From NCBI GenBank assembly GCA_027493615.1, contig JAOSKK010000038.1, forward strand, positions 62,001 to 126,000: DNA of 64,000 bases, written 5' to 3'. Source of the stretch: Verrucomicrobiota bacterium. Lineage in GTDB: Bacteria > Verrucomicrobiota > Verrucomicrobiia > Limisphaerales > J093. The notes beneath the pieces are model-generated. The model ran no database searches and had not been told where the DNA came from. It worked only from the letters and a program-made list of their open reading frames with translations. Every line of letters starts with the position of its first letter. Positions within the stretch are counted from its first letter, which is position 1. The translations under genes and the position numbers were made by a program. Positions 6,586-19,476 of this stretch are shown here, one piece after another.

Positions 6586-9500
6586 TCACTGCAACGCAAC
6601 AGCCCGGTAGAAACCGGCACGCAGGGAGTCGTTCCCGAGCGGCACGAAGTAAGTGACGGGACCATCCGCCACTTGGACGACTGCCAGGTCTTCCCATGTC
6701 CGTAGATCGGAGGAGGTTTGAAGGCGGTATTTGGCTCCTCGAATCCCGTTCACCTGGATTTGGAAATGCGTCGCAGAAGCGGCGGGGAGCTGTCCGGAGA
6801 GGCGGGCCAGTCCGACCTGGTCCCGGATGTCCTGGGCGCTCAAGGGCCGGTTGTAGAGACGCACTTCGTCCATAGCACCCAAGAAGGCGTTCTCGGCCGC
6901 CCCGATCTGCCCCAGGCGCAGGGGTACGGGCACGCTCTGGATGTTGATGCTCACGGCCTTGGCACCCACCGACTCCCCGTCCAGGAAGAGTTCCATCCGC
7001 TGGGCCGCATGATCGAAGACCGCGGCGACGTGCTGCCAGACGCCGGCCCGGATCGGGACGCTGCTCATGACCCACTCTTCGTGGCTGCCGTCGGAGACGA
7101 CAAAGACCACGTGGCCCCCATCGCTCAGATGGAGCATGTACTGGTCGTCTTCCCGAAAGCCCATGCCCCACCGGGCCACGAGGGTCTCACCACTGCGGAC
7201 CGGCGCCTCCGGCTTGATCCAGAGCGCGATGCTCAGGCTCTGGTTGCCGTGAATGTCCGCCGCCGTCGTGTCCGGCACGGTCACCACCGAGCTGGTTCCG
7301 TTGAAGGCACAGGCCTTGCCCGGGACCCCGTGGCGATCGGCCACGGCCACCACGTCAGTCAACACCCCGTGCTTGTCGTTCCCGCTGGCATCCTCGGCGC
7401 TGCCGTCTAGGGGGTAGTGAACAACGAAATGAGGATCCGGTGTGCACAGGGGGCAGTCATCCGGGGGGCTCAAGGGCCGGTTGTAGAGGCGCACTTCGTC
7501 CATAGCACCCAAGAAGGCGTTCTCGGCCGCCCCGATCTGCCCCAGGCGCAGGGGCACGGACACGCTCTGGATGCTGATGCTCACGGCCTTGGCACCCACC
7601 GACTCGCCATCCAGGAAGAGCTCCATCCGCTGGGCCGCATGATCGAAGACCGCGGCGACGTGCTGCCAGACATCGGCCCGGACCGGGACGCTGCTCATGA
7701 CCCACTCTTCGCGGCTGCCGTCGGAAACGACGAAGACCACGTGGCCGCCATCGCTCAGATGGAGCATGTACTGGTCGTCTTCCCGAAAGCCCATGCCCCA
7801 CCGGGCTACGAGGGTCTCACCGCTGCGGACCGGCGCCTGCGGCTTGATCCAGAGTGCGATGCTCAGGCTCTGGTTGCCGTGAATGTCCGCCGCCGTCGTG
7901 TCCGGCACGGTCACCACCGAGCTGGTTCCGTTGAAGGCACAGGCCTTGCCCGGGACCCCGTGGCGATCGGCCACGGCCACCACGTCGGTCAACACCCCGT
8001 GCTTGTCGTTCCCGCTGGCATCCTCGGCGCTGCCGTCCAGGGGGTAGTGAACAACGGGACCCAGAGACGGTCCGACCTGGTCCCGGATGTCCTGGGCGCT
8101 CAAGGGCCGGTTGTAGAGACGCACTTCGTCCATAGCACCCAAGAAGGCGTTCTCGGCCGCCCCGATCTGCCCCAGGCGCAGGGGTACGGGCACGCTCTGG
8201 ATGTTGATGCTCACGGCCTTGGCACCCACCGACTCCCCCGTCCAGGAAGAGTTCCATCCGCTGGGCCGCATGATCGAAGACCGCGGCGACGTGCTGCCAG
8301 ACGCCGGCCCGGATCGGGACGCTGCTCATGACCCACTCTTCGTGGCTGCCGTCGGAGACGACAAAGACCACGTGGCCCCCATCGCTCAGATGGAGCATGT
8401 ACTGGTCGTCTTCCCGAAAGCCCATGCCCCACCGGGCCACGAGGGTCTCACCACTGCGGACCGGCGCCTCCGGCTTGATCCAGAGCGCGATGCTCAGGCT
8501 CTGGTTGCCGTGAATGTCCGCCGCCGTCGTGTCCGGCACGGTCACCACCGAGCTGGTTCCGTTGAAGGCACAGGCCTTGCCCGGGACCCCGTGGCGATCG
8601 GCCACGGCCACCACGTCGGTCAACACCCCGTGCTTGTCGTTCCCGCTGGCATCCTCGGCGCTGCCGTCCAGGGGGTAGTGAACAACGGGACCCAGAGACG
8701 GTCCGACCTGGTCCCGGATGTCCTGGGCGCTCAAGGGCCGGGTGTAGAGACGCACTTCGTCCATAGCACCCAAGAAGGCGTTCTCGGCCGCCCCGATCTG
8801 CCCCAGGCGCAGGGGTACGGGCACGCTCTGGATGTTGATGCTCACGGCCTTGGCACCCACCGACTCGCCATCCAGGAAGAGTTCCATCCGCTGGGCCGCA
8901 TGATCGAAGACCGCGGCGACGTGCTGCCAGACGCCGGCCCGGATCGGGACGCTGCTCATGACCCACTCTTCGTGGCTGCCGTCGGAGACGACAAAGACCA
9001 CGTGGCCCCCATCGCTCAGATGGAGCATGTACTGGTCGTCTTCCCGAAAGCCCATGCCCCACCGGGCCACGAGGGTCTCACCACTGCGGACCGGCGCCTC
9101 CGGCTTGATCCAGAGCGCGATGCTCAGGCTCTGGTTGCCGTGAATGTCCGCCGCCGTCGTGTCCGGCACGGTCACCACCGAGCTGGTTCCGTTGAAGGCA
9201 CAGGCCTTGCCCGGGACCCCGTGGCGATCGGCCACGGCCACCACGTCAGTCAACACCCCGTGCTTGTCGTTCCCGCTGGCATCCTCGGCGCTGCCGTCTA
9301 GGGGGTAGTGAACAACGAAATGAGGATCCGGTGTGCACAGGGGGCAGTCATCCGGGGGGCTCAAGGGCCGGTTGTAGAGGCGCACTTCGTCCATAGCACC
9401 CAAGAAGGCGTTCTCGGCCGCCCCGATCTGCCCCAGGCGCAGGGGCACGGACACGCTCTGGATGCTGATGCTCACGGCCTTGGCACCCACCGACTCGCCA

Positions 9501-12268
9501 TCCAGGAAGAGTTCCATCCGCTGGGCCGCATGATCGAAGACCGCGGCGACGTGCTGCCAGACGCCGGCCCGGATCGGGACGCTGCTCATGACCCACTCTT
9601 CGTGGCTGCCGTCGGAGACGACAAAGACCACGTGGCCCCCATCGCTCAGATGGAGCATGTACTGGTCGTCTTCCCGAAAGCCCATGCCCCACCGGGCCAC
9701 GAGGGTCTCACCACTGCGGACCGGCGCCTCCGGCTTGATCCAGAGCGCGATGCTCAGGCTCTGGTTGCCGTGAATGTCCGCCGCCGTCGTGTCCGGCACG
9801 GTCACCACCGAGCTGGTTCCGTTGAAGGCACAGGCCTTGCCCGGGACCCCGTGGCGATCGGCCACGGCCACCACGTCGGTCAACACCCCGTGCTTGTCGT
9901 TCCCGCTGGCATCCTCGGCGCTGCCGTCCAGGGGGTAGTGAACAACGGGACCCAGAGACGGTCCGACCTGGTCCCGGATGTCCTGGGCGCTCAAGGGCCG
10001 GTTGTAGAGACGCACTTCGTCCATAGCACCCAAGAAGGCGTTCTCGGCCGCCCCGATCTGCCCCAGGCGCAGGGGTACGGGCACGCTCTGGATGTTGATG
10101 CTCACGGCCTTGGCACCCACCGACTCGCCATCCAGGAAGAGTTCCATCCGCTGGGCCGCATGATCGAAGACCGCGGCGACGTGCTGCCAGACGCCGGCCC
10201 GGACCGGGACGCTGCTCATGACCCACTCTTCGTGGCTGCCGTCGGAGACCATGAAGACCATATGGCCCCCATCGCTCAGATGGAGCATGTACTGGTCGTC
10301 TTCCCGAAAGCCCATGCCCCACCGGGCCACGAGGGTCTCACCGCTGCGGACCGGCGCCTGCGGCTTGATCCAGAGCGCGATGCTCAGGCTCTGGTTGCCG
10401 TGAATGTCCGCCGCCGTCGTGTCCGGCACGGTCACGACCGAGCTGGTTCCGTTGAAGGCACAGGCCTTGCCCGGGACCCCGTGGCGATCAGGCGCCGCCA
10501 CCACGTCGGTCAACACCCCGTGCTTGCCGTTCCCGCTGGCATCCTCCGCGCTGCCGTCCAGGCGATACTCCGCCACGAGTCCGCCTGGTGTGGGGGGCGT
10601 AGCTGCGGCCTGCGTGACGGTGAACGTCCGGGTGAGGTTCTGCGATGTTACCAAGATGCTTCCCGTCCTGGCGTCACCTCCATTCGGGTCAAGATTGTAG
10701 GTGATGATTCCGTTGCCGTTGCCCGCCAGACCGGCCGTGAGCTTGATCCACGACCGGTTGGCGACTGCGACCCAGGAGCCGGCCCCTGTGATACTCACGT
10801 TCTGGTCGTGGACGGCTTCACTCGTATGGTTCCGGCTTGTTGGGCTGATGGTGAGTGTCGTTGGAACTTCAGTGTAGCTGGCGGAAACGTCGATCAACTC
10901 CTCCCCGGTGCCGGTGATCGTGACGAACTGCGGGGATGGTGCAGTCCAGCCATCGATTGACTTGAAGCTGATAAGGTAATTCCCCGGTGAAAGTCCTGAT
11001 ACGCTCGATCCGCTGCTGTTCCAGTCGCCGTTCTCCAATCGCCACTGGGCGCCTGCATTAACGGCGCTGGCAGGTGAAATGGTTACTCTCAACTTTGCCG
11101 GTGGTGCTGTCAGCTTGGTTGCAGCAAGGTTGGCCCGCAGGGCAGGCAACAGACTGGTTGAGCTGACGGTAGTGCTTCCATTAACCCGTTCGACAAGCAA
11201 GAGATGAGCCATGCTTGCTCTGGCCTGCTCGGCAAGATTCACGATTCCTTGGTCGGCAGGATTGTTCTGATGGATGTACACGTAGAGTGTCAGCCTGTCG
11301 CCCCAGACCAACAGTGCTTGCTGAAGTGCGTTCAGCGTCACGTCGGTCGCGTCGACCAGGGCGTTGTAGCTCGTCGCGTCGGGGCGACTCTGCGTTCGTA
11401 GACTATCGTACCATATTGCGGCAACGTCGTTCAGCTTCGAAGTCGCCGCGGGACATCTGCTGCCTATCTGCGGTAGCCCCTGGAATGCTTCGTAGAACCC
11501 GATCTCGTTGACGAGGGCTCCGATCAGGCCGAGCTGCCGTTTGATCTCCGAAAGATCCCAAAGGACGAGAAGGTCTGAGTAGGGCAGTACTTCCGTCCAT
11601 GCGCCAAGGAGTGTTGACCGTATCGCCTCGAGCGCCTGCTGAGCTACGGGCTTGCCGGGTGGCTTGTATTGATCGAGCGTCGGCACGGCCACTCGGGTCC
11701 GGAATTCCTCGATGGCAGTCGCCGCACTAAGACACATCAGGTAGTTGCCTACGGCGTGGCGTGGTCCCGGGTACCGGATACGGACGGCTACCGACGCGAC
11801 GTCGAGCCTGGCGAGCGCGCTAGTAACATCGAGGATCACCTCAATGTAATAGCGGTTCTCGCGTTGGCGGACGTTGGCTCGTACAGCCGGAAGGGAGACC
11901 GAGTATGGCTGATTGAGGCTGAAGGATTTGGCGATCAAATGGTTTCCGACATAGAGGTCCGCACCCTCGCCGGTGCCCCGGACGAGGATTTCGAAGCTCT
12001 GTAGCTCCACGGAGCCTGCCGCAATCGTTGGCGGTGGAATCAAGAAGATGTAGGACGGTTTCGACTGACTCAACCCTTTGCCAAGCACGATGCCCGATGC
12101 GTAGGCCGAGTTGAGGTCATGGGCGTCCTTCCCGTCGACCCACGCCGAGATCGCATCACCAGTCGTCTTGAGTTCAATCTCTTGATCTAGCGCGGCGGCG
12201 ATGATCGTGGGGGCCACCGCGAAGGGGAGCCATTGGATGATCGAACTTAGAAGGGAAAGTGGTCTCAT
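6586..12268 (-). CDS. Giant secreted protein: BACON-like domain plus six LamG/concanavalin-type domains
   Basis: About 1,893 residues after one frameshift is repaired. The signal peptide is MRPLSLLSSIIQWLPFAVAP. Residues 40-390 form an unrecognised domain. An Ig/PEGA-like segment follows (VTISPASAVNAGAQWRLENG), then a BACON-like domain (NRSWIKLTAGLAGNGNG up to RTFTVTQAA). Six LamG-type jelly rolls of 210 residues come next, each with KACAFNGTSSVVTVPDTT, SLSIALWIKP, WQHVAAVFDHAAQRMELFLD and NAFLGAMDEVRLYNRPLS. The C-terminus (AKYRLQTSSDLRTWEDL to GFYRAVALQ) resembles a domain common at the end of secreted Verrucomicrobiota proteins. The frameshift near 8234 is an extra C: five C where the otherwise identical unit at 6971 has four. 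It probably binds glycans or mediates adhesion at the cell surface. Confidence 0.85.
6811..10590. repeat. Six tandem 630-bp LamG-coding repeats
   Basis: The motif CAAGGGCCGG recurs at 6841, 7471, 8101, 8732, 9362 and 9992, a period of 630 bp (631 across the C insertion). Units are near-identical at the nucleotide level. Linker types in protein order are A-B-A-A-B-A (A: SAQDIRDQVG; B: SPPDDCPLCTPDPHF), and shared variants such as GCCGTCTAGG at both B junctions indicate duplication of a three-unit, roughly 1,890-bp block. Confidence 0.9.
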
Positions 12269-12580
12269 AGTTGGTGTTAGGTGTGATCTGTGACGACTTA
12301 GGTCGCGAGCCGCCTCCCGGATGAGCTGACAACGATGCCGCCCGGGGGTCAGTACGCCTCCACGGTTGATGACATGCGTCCAACACTGCTCAAGTCACGT
12401 GTCTTTCTTGCCGGGCACGGGTGGCGAGTTCTCACTCGTCGCTGGTCTCATCCAGATCCTGTTGTACCAAGACTGCACTCATGCTCCGTGCTCGGTCCGT
12501 TCGGCGGGGGCTGCCACCGCCGGCCTTTCTGCTTGCTTTACGTTCCCGATTGTGAGTTCCTGCAAACCGCAAGAGGGCTT
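12269..12580. other. Divergent intergenic region
   Basis: This 312-bp gap lies between the minus-strand LamG gene and the plus-strand sigma factor and presumably carries both promoters. No clear -35/-10 pair, repeat or small gene could be defined. Confidence 0.4.
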
Positions 12581-13333
12581 ATGAGCAAGGTGGTGGAGAT
12601 AGGGGACGGACAGGGGTATCCGTCAACCCACTGGTCGCGGATCGTGCAGGCGAGCCTGCCGGAGCAACAGGCGGGCGAAGGGGCCCTGAACCAGTTGCTG
12701 GCGAGGTATTACGCCCCGCTGCGCGCTCACCTCGAGTTCAAGTTCCATCTGGCCCGCGAGGCGGCGGAGGATCTGTTGCAGGGGTTCGTCGTGCAGAAAG
12801 TCCTCCTGCGCAATCTGCTGGGGCGATCGGATCGGGCCCGCGGCCGGTTCCGCACCTTCCTGCTGAACGCCCTGGACAACTTCGTCAAGGACGAGCTCCG
12901 GGCCCGCGACTGCGCGCGGCGGCGACCGGATGGCGGTTGGATTGCGTTCGAGGACGCGCCCGAGATCCCGGTGGAAGGGAGGGGCGGCCACGGCGGCGAT
13001 CCGTTTGATCGTACCTGGGCGATGACCGTTCTGGCCGAGGCGGAGGAGGAGACGCGGCGTTTCTACGAGGCAAAGCGGCGTCGCGACACTTGGGGCGTGT
13101 TCCGGGATGCCGTGCTGGCGCCAGTCCAGGACGGGGGCAAGCGGCCCAGCGACGAGGAGTTGGCCGAACGTTACGGGTTTGCGACCGCGCGCCAGGCCAG
13201 CAACGCCATCCTGACGGCGAAGCGGCAGTTCGGGAAGGTGCTGCGGGAGGTGGTGGCCCGGTATGCGGAGGACCCGACGGAAGTGGATGCCGAGCTCCGC
13301 GAGTTGCGTGCCGTGTTGGCGCGGCCGGGGTGA
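12581..13333 (+). CDS. ECF-like RNA polymerase sigma factor
   Basis: This 250-residue protein begins at ATG 12581 (MSKVVEIGDGQGYPSTHWSR). A region-2-like helix follows (ALNQLLARYYAPLRAHLEFK, then EAAEDLLQGFVVQKVLLRNL and GRFRTFLLNALDNFVKDELR). This is the form of divergent sigma-70/ECF factors associated with Ser/Thr kinases in Planctomycetota and Verrucomicrobiota ('STHWSxI' start, 'DLLQGFFxxxL' region 2). The C-terminus (RPSDEELAERYGFATARQAS) resembles region 4. It leads a run of three genes with a conserved hypothetical gene and a kinase. It probably directs a regulon whose activity is set by the kinase, an inference from synteny. Confidence 0.75.
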   Translation: MSKVVEIGDGQGYPSTHWSRIVQASLPEQQAGEGALNQLLARYYAPLRAHLEFKFHLAREAAEDLLQGFVVQKVLLRNLLGRSDRARGRFRTFLLNALDNFVKDELRARDCARRRPDGGWIAFEDAPEIPVEGRGGHGGDPFDRTWAMTVLAEAEEETRRFYEAKRRRDTWGVFRDAVLAPVQDGGKRPSDEELAERYGFATARQASNAILTAKRQFGKVLREVVARYAEDPTEVDAELRELRAVLARPG

Positions 13334-13342
13334 GGCGGTTTC

Positions 13343-13972
13343 GTGTGGGGTACGCCGGCCCGACGTCGAAGGTCCCCGATCTCTGCAGGAACTCGGGTGG
13401 GCGGTCGTAGAAACCAGTGGGATTGGCGACTGAACCCGCATGGCCCGAGCCCCCGTCCACCGACGGGTCGGGAAGATGAACTGCTGGATCTGGGTCTGGC
13501 GGCGGCGGAGCCGTGGCGTCCGGAGGAACTGGCGGCGGCATGGGAATACCACCTGACCGCCCCGTTGCGGGTGGAACTCGAGGGGCTGAAGGCGGAGCAA
13601 GCGGTCGTGCTGCGCGAGTTGGGTGACTCGGCCGGGACAGGGTGGGGCACGCTCCGCGAGTTGCTGACCCACCCGGCGCCCCCGCAGGGAGTGATCGTCA
13701 TGGTGAAGGATTTTGCGAAGGGATGCCTGCGCGGAACGGACGCGCCGCTCCCGGCCGAGGTGGCGGGCGTGCTTTACCATCTGGCGATCGCCGCCGCGCT
13801 CACGCGGTTGGGCCGGCGGATCACCGCGATGGCGGACCCGGACCTCCGGCAGGGACTGGAATGGGCGATGGCGCAGCCGTGGCTGGACCGGGAGACCCGG
13901 ACGACGCTTGCCCAGGCACGGGGGCTTGTGGCGGAATCGGGCGCAACCTTCGAGACGAGCCATGGCGGATGA
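13343..13972 (+). CDS. Conserved hypothetical protein between sigma factor and kinase
   Basis: The clearly coding part begins around 13470 (EDELLDLGLAAAEPWRPEEL) and runs to the TGA at 13970-13972. Helical segments include YHLTAPLRVELEGLKAEQAV, VAGVLYHLAIAAALTRLGRR and PDLRQGLEWAMAQPWLDRET. The N-terminal 40 residues from the GTG at 13343 are Arg/Pro-rich and doubtful, so the true start is uncertain. From memory, similar alpha-helical proteins sit in the same position in other Verrucomicrobiota sigma/kinase clusters. It overlaps the kinase start by 11 nt, suggesting coupled expression. It could be an anti-sigma or adaptor protein; the sequence alone does not show this. Confidence 0.6.
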   Translation: MWGTPARRRRSPISAGTRVGGRRNQWDWRLNPHGPSPRPPTGREDELLDLGLAAAEPWRPEELAAAWEYHLTAPLRVELEGLKAEQAVVLRELGDSAGTGWGTLRELLTHPAPPQGVIVMVKDFAKGCLRGTDAPLPAEVAGVLYHLAIAAALTRLGRRITAMADPDLRQGLEWAMAQPWLDRETRTTLAQARGLVAESGATFETSHGG

Positions 13973-16374
13973 CGAAGCCAGCGGACCCGGCCGATTGGGC
14001 GACCCTCCCGTCTCCCAGTTCTCCGACACGCTGCACCACCTGCTTTCGCCCAACCTGCTGGCGGCCCCGGGCCGCCCCGGTGTGGCGGGGCGGATGGGGC
14101 GTTACGAGATCTTGCGGGTGCTGGGCAGGGGCGGGATGGGAGTGGTGTTGCTCGCCCGCGACGCCGACTCGGACAGATCGGTCGCGTTGAAGCTGTTGCG
14201 GGACGAGTGGGTGGGCCATCCGCGGGCCCGACAGCGGTTCACGGCGGAGGCGGAGCACATGCGGCATCTGGAGCATCCGGGCATCGTGCGGGTCCTCGAG
14301 ACGGGCGTGCAGGCCGGTGTGCCCTGGTTTGCCATGCCTTACTTCGCGGGTGGTAGCCTGGCGCTGCGACTCGGACGCGGGGAGCCTATCGAGCGGAGCG
14401 AACTGCTGCGGATCGCACGGACGGTGGCGGGCGCGCTCGACCATGCGCACCGGCGGGGCATCATCCATCGTGATCTCAAGCCGGCGAACGTGCTCCTGGG
14501 GGCGGACGGCACGGCGTGCGTGGCGGATTTTGGGTTGGCCCGCACCCTCTTCAACGAAGGCGTGCGCGATCCCCGCCATGGCCCGGGGGAGGGTACCGCG
14601 CCGTACATGTCGCCGGCCGTGGCGCGGGGGGAGGCGGAGGACACCCGCTGTGACATCTACTCGTTCGGGGCGTTGCTCTACGAGATGCTCGCCGGCCGCG
14701 CGCCCTACCAGGGGGAGAACACGGCGGCGATCCTGGACGCGGTGCGGGCCGGGCCTCCGCCGGCCATCCGAATGCTCAATCCGAAGGCGGACGTGGGACT
14801 GGTGCGGGTGGCCGAAGCCGCCATGGCGCGCGAGTTGCGGGATCGCTACGCCCAAATGGCGGATGTGGCGGCGGATCTCGAACGGCTGGCCACGGGTCAG
14901 GCACCCGTTGGCCCGCGAGCGTCCCGAGGGATAGAAGGGTGGCGACACCGTGTGGTCAACCGACGCTCGATGGTCGGAGGCGCCTTGCTCGCGTTGCTGG
15001 GGGCGGGCCTGTGGCTGTGGTCTGCCAGCCGGCCCGCGTTGGTGTTGAAGCAGCGCCTGGTCCTGCCTCAAGTCGCGGCCTGGCGGGGTGCCCAGGTGGC
15101 CAATCTCGACGCGGATGCAACGCCCGATTTCGTGATTCCGGAAGGCGAGGAACTCCGGATGGTCTCGGGACGGGGCGACCTTCTTTTCCAGCCCTGGCGG
15201 CTGCGGGAACCGCGCACGAGTCCGGTTCTGGAGTTCTCCGGATGCGCGGATGTTGACGGGGATGGCACCGATGAGCTGTTCCTGGGCTGGGCGAATGGGG
15301 ATACGGCAACCCTGGCGCCGGTCAACCTCAACGGCTTCCCGCTCAAACGGTTCACGTGGCGCAGCAGCACATTCGTACATCCGGAATACGGCCCGGATTG
15401 GACGCGGCTCCGCAGGGAAGCCTGGGTGGATCTCGAGGGTGACGGGCGACGGGAACTGCTGGTGGCGGCGAGCACCGATCGCGGCAAGGAACCGCGGGCG
15501 CTGATCTGCTACGACTTCGAGAGCCAGAGGCTAAGCTGGCAGCAGACCATGGCCCCACACATCGTGAAGGTGGTGACCGCCGACATTGACGGCGACGGGC
15601 GTCAGGAGGTGCTGGTGGGAACGCGGGCCCCCGGCAATGGCAACGCCCTGGCCGACGGGACGGACGACGAGCACAGCTATCTCTACGCCTTCTCAGCGGC
15701 CGGCGAACTGCTCTGGCGGCTCGAGGGCGGGGGCTTGTTCAGCGAGACTTCGCCTGTCGTCTCGGGTGAGGTCCATGACCCGCGAGTGGTTTACGCCCGA
15801 AGCTACGCGCTGGGACATCTCCAGACCGAGGGCGAACAGGAGTTTGGCCGGATCCTTCGCCTGGACCCCCGGGGAAACGTCCTCGCCCGTTGGGAGAACG
15901 ACCGGGCGATAGTGGACTGTGCGGCGGTCGATCTGGATGGGGATGATCAACTGGACCTCCTGGCGACGGATCTCAGCGGTCGAATCTGCCATCTGGACCC
16001 GGACCTGCGATTGGTGCAGCAGGTGCGCGTGTCGGCCGGGCGTTTTGCGGGCGCGCACCTGCACATCGGTGGCGTTACGAACCTGACCCGGCGTGCCGGC
16101 CGGCAGGTCGTGGTTGCGGGGGAGAATTCGAGCTCCTCCGGCCGGTCCGGGAAGCGACCGACGAGAAGTGGCCTTGAATTTCCATCGCGCAGTGAAGGTC
16201 TGGGTGCTCGACGAGCAGTTGACGGTTCAGGCCGACCGACTCATGGGAGATCGTCTGGTGCTGGGTCACCAGAACCCCCTCCGGCTGCTCGACCTGGACG
16301 GGGACCAACTTCCGGAGATCGTCTTCGTGTGTGACGATCAACGTGTGTTCAAGTATCGCGCCGGGCTTTTTTGA
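13962..16374 (+). CDS. Membrane Ser/Thr protein kinase with extracytoplasmic FG-GAP repeats, one frameshift
   Basis: About 804 residues from ATG 13962. The cytoplasmic Hanks-type kinase shows the glycine loop LGRGGMGVVLLARD, the VALK lysine, IIHRDLKPANVLL, VADFGLA and GTAPYMSPAVARGE. One membrane helix follows (MVGGALLALLGAGLWLWSAS, about residues 335-355). The outer part carries FG-GAP/VCBS-like repeats with acidic calcium-type loops: NLDADATPDFV, ADVDGDGTDELF, VDLEGDGRRELL, ADIDGDGRQEVL, VDLDGDDQLDLL and LDLDGDQLPEIV. A frameshift between about 16115 and 16175 must be restored to reach the true end, VFVCDDQRVFKYRAGLF. The outer propeller probably senses a ligand and the kinase probably signals to the cotranscribed sigma factor. 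Confidence 0.85.
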
Positions 16375-16381
16375 ACGACCC

Positions 16382-16474
16382 AAGGGGTCAGTCCCACAGA
16401 TTGACACATGACCTCCCGCGGGGTCCTCTGCGGAGCGCGCGGCGGCATGTGTTGATCTGTGGGACTGACCCCTT
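16382..16474. repeat. 29-bp terminal inverted repeat / REP-type hairpin
   Basis: AAGGGGTCAGTCCCACAGAT (start of the arm at 16382-16410) pairs with ATCTGTGGGACTGACCCCTT at the end of 16446-16474. Only about two mismatches occur over 29 bp, with a GC-rich 35-nt loop. The GGGGTCAGTCCC core resembles REP palindromes that accompany IS200-like REP transposases. It lies 8 bp after the kinase stop and may also terminate transcription. Confidence 0.75.
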
Positions 16475-16621
16475 CGGACGGAATTGCTGGTTTGGCTGAC
16501 GGGCTGTCCGGATGTTCCGCGATCGGGCGTGCCGGCGCGCAATGGGGCACCGGATCTCGCCCGGGGCTGAGGCGTCGCCGGGGCGCTCGCCCTGCGGGAT
16601 CCAGACGTGGGAGTGCGACAG

Positions 16622-17510
16622 CTACGCGCTGGGAGGTCCCCCATCGTATTTCCCGAGGATCGCCTGGAGGCGGCGGCGGGTGGCGGGGGCCAGGCTGCGC
16701 GGGGGTGAGAATGGCGTCTTGGAGGGCGTCGTGGCTGGGCCAACAAGGCGCGGTGGGGAATCTCGGGCACAACCCGGGTGATGATCTCCTGGGCGTGGGT
16801 GGCGTTGGTGCGGAGGTTGTTGAGGATCATCTCGACGGTGACGTGGGCTTCGTCGGCCTTCCAGGCGTCGTAGTCGGTGACCATGGCGAGGGTGGCGTAG
16901 GCGATCTCGGCTTCGCGGGCGCACTTCGCTTCGCCGAGGTTGGTCATGCCGATAACGTCGTAACCGAGCCGGTGGTGGGTGAGAGACTCAGCCTTGGTGC
17001 TGAAGGCAGGTCCTTCCATGTTGACGTAGATGCCGCCGTCGTGCACCCGGAGCTTGAGGGCGCGGCATTGGCGCAGGAGGAGGGCCCGGAGTTCCTCGGC
17101 GATCGGGTGGGCGAAGGCTACATGGGCGACGATGCCGTCTCCGAAGAAGGTGTGTTCGGAAGACTTCTTGGTGCGGTCGAGGAACTGGTCGGGGAGGACG
17201 ATGTCGCAGGGCCGGTAGCGGGCCTGGAGGGAGCCGACGGCGCTCACGCTGACAATCCAGGCAACGCCGAGCTGTTTGAGGGCGTAGATGTTGGCGCGGT
17301 GGTTGATCTCGCTGGGCAGGAGGGAGTGGTTCCGTCCGTGCCGGGGCAGGAAGACCACGGGGCGGCCGGCGAGTTCACCGGTGAGGAGGTCATCCGAGGG
17401 CGGGCCGAAGGGGGTGCGGGCTTTGATCCAGCGGCGACGCTGGAGGGCGGTCATGGCGTAGAGGCCGCTGCCTCCGATGATGCCGATGCGGGGAGTGGAT
17501 GGGGTGCGGG

Positions 17511-17514
<4 letters not shown>
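16622..17514 (-). CDS. mtnP: S-methyl-5'-thioadenosine phosphorylase, frameshifted
   Basis: Phosphorolysis of methylthioadenosine to adenine and methylthioribose-1-phosphate, in the methionine salvage pathway. ATG at 17514 gives MTRTPSTPRIGIIGGSGLYA. Phosphorylase-family motifs follow: RHGRNHSLLPSEINHRANIY, SVSAVGSL, NMEGPAFSTKAESLTH, IGMTNLGEAKCAREAEIAYA and MVTDYDAWKADEAHVTV. Two frameshifts near 16780 and 16715 must be repaired to read the end (CWPSHDALQDAILT, then LAPATRRRLQAILGKYDGG). Restored length is about 297 residues, normal for MTAP. Its start overlaps the glmS stop by 4 nt (ATGA), so both are translated from one mRNA. Another purine nucleoside phosphorylase specificity cannot be excluded. 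Confidence 0.85.
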
Positions 17515-19369
<1,855 letters not shown>

Positions 19370-19476
19370 AAGTGTTGTGCCGGGGCGGGCGACCGGCCGG
19401 AGCGGGTTGCGGCTTGCCAGCGCGGCGGCAGACGCTATAAGCGGAGAAAACCGCGTGCAAGAAAGGACTTCACCAC

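Noticed and set aside
7417..10960. Long plus-strand open frames opposite the LamG gene
   Set aside because: They are repeated mirror images of the 630-bp LamG units, His/Arg/Gly-biased, and match no family; the minus strand gives clear LamG domains.
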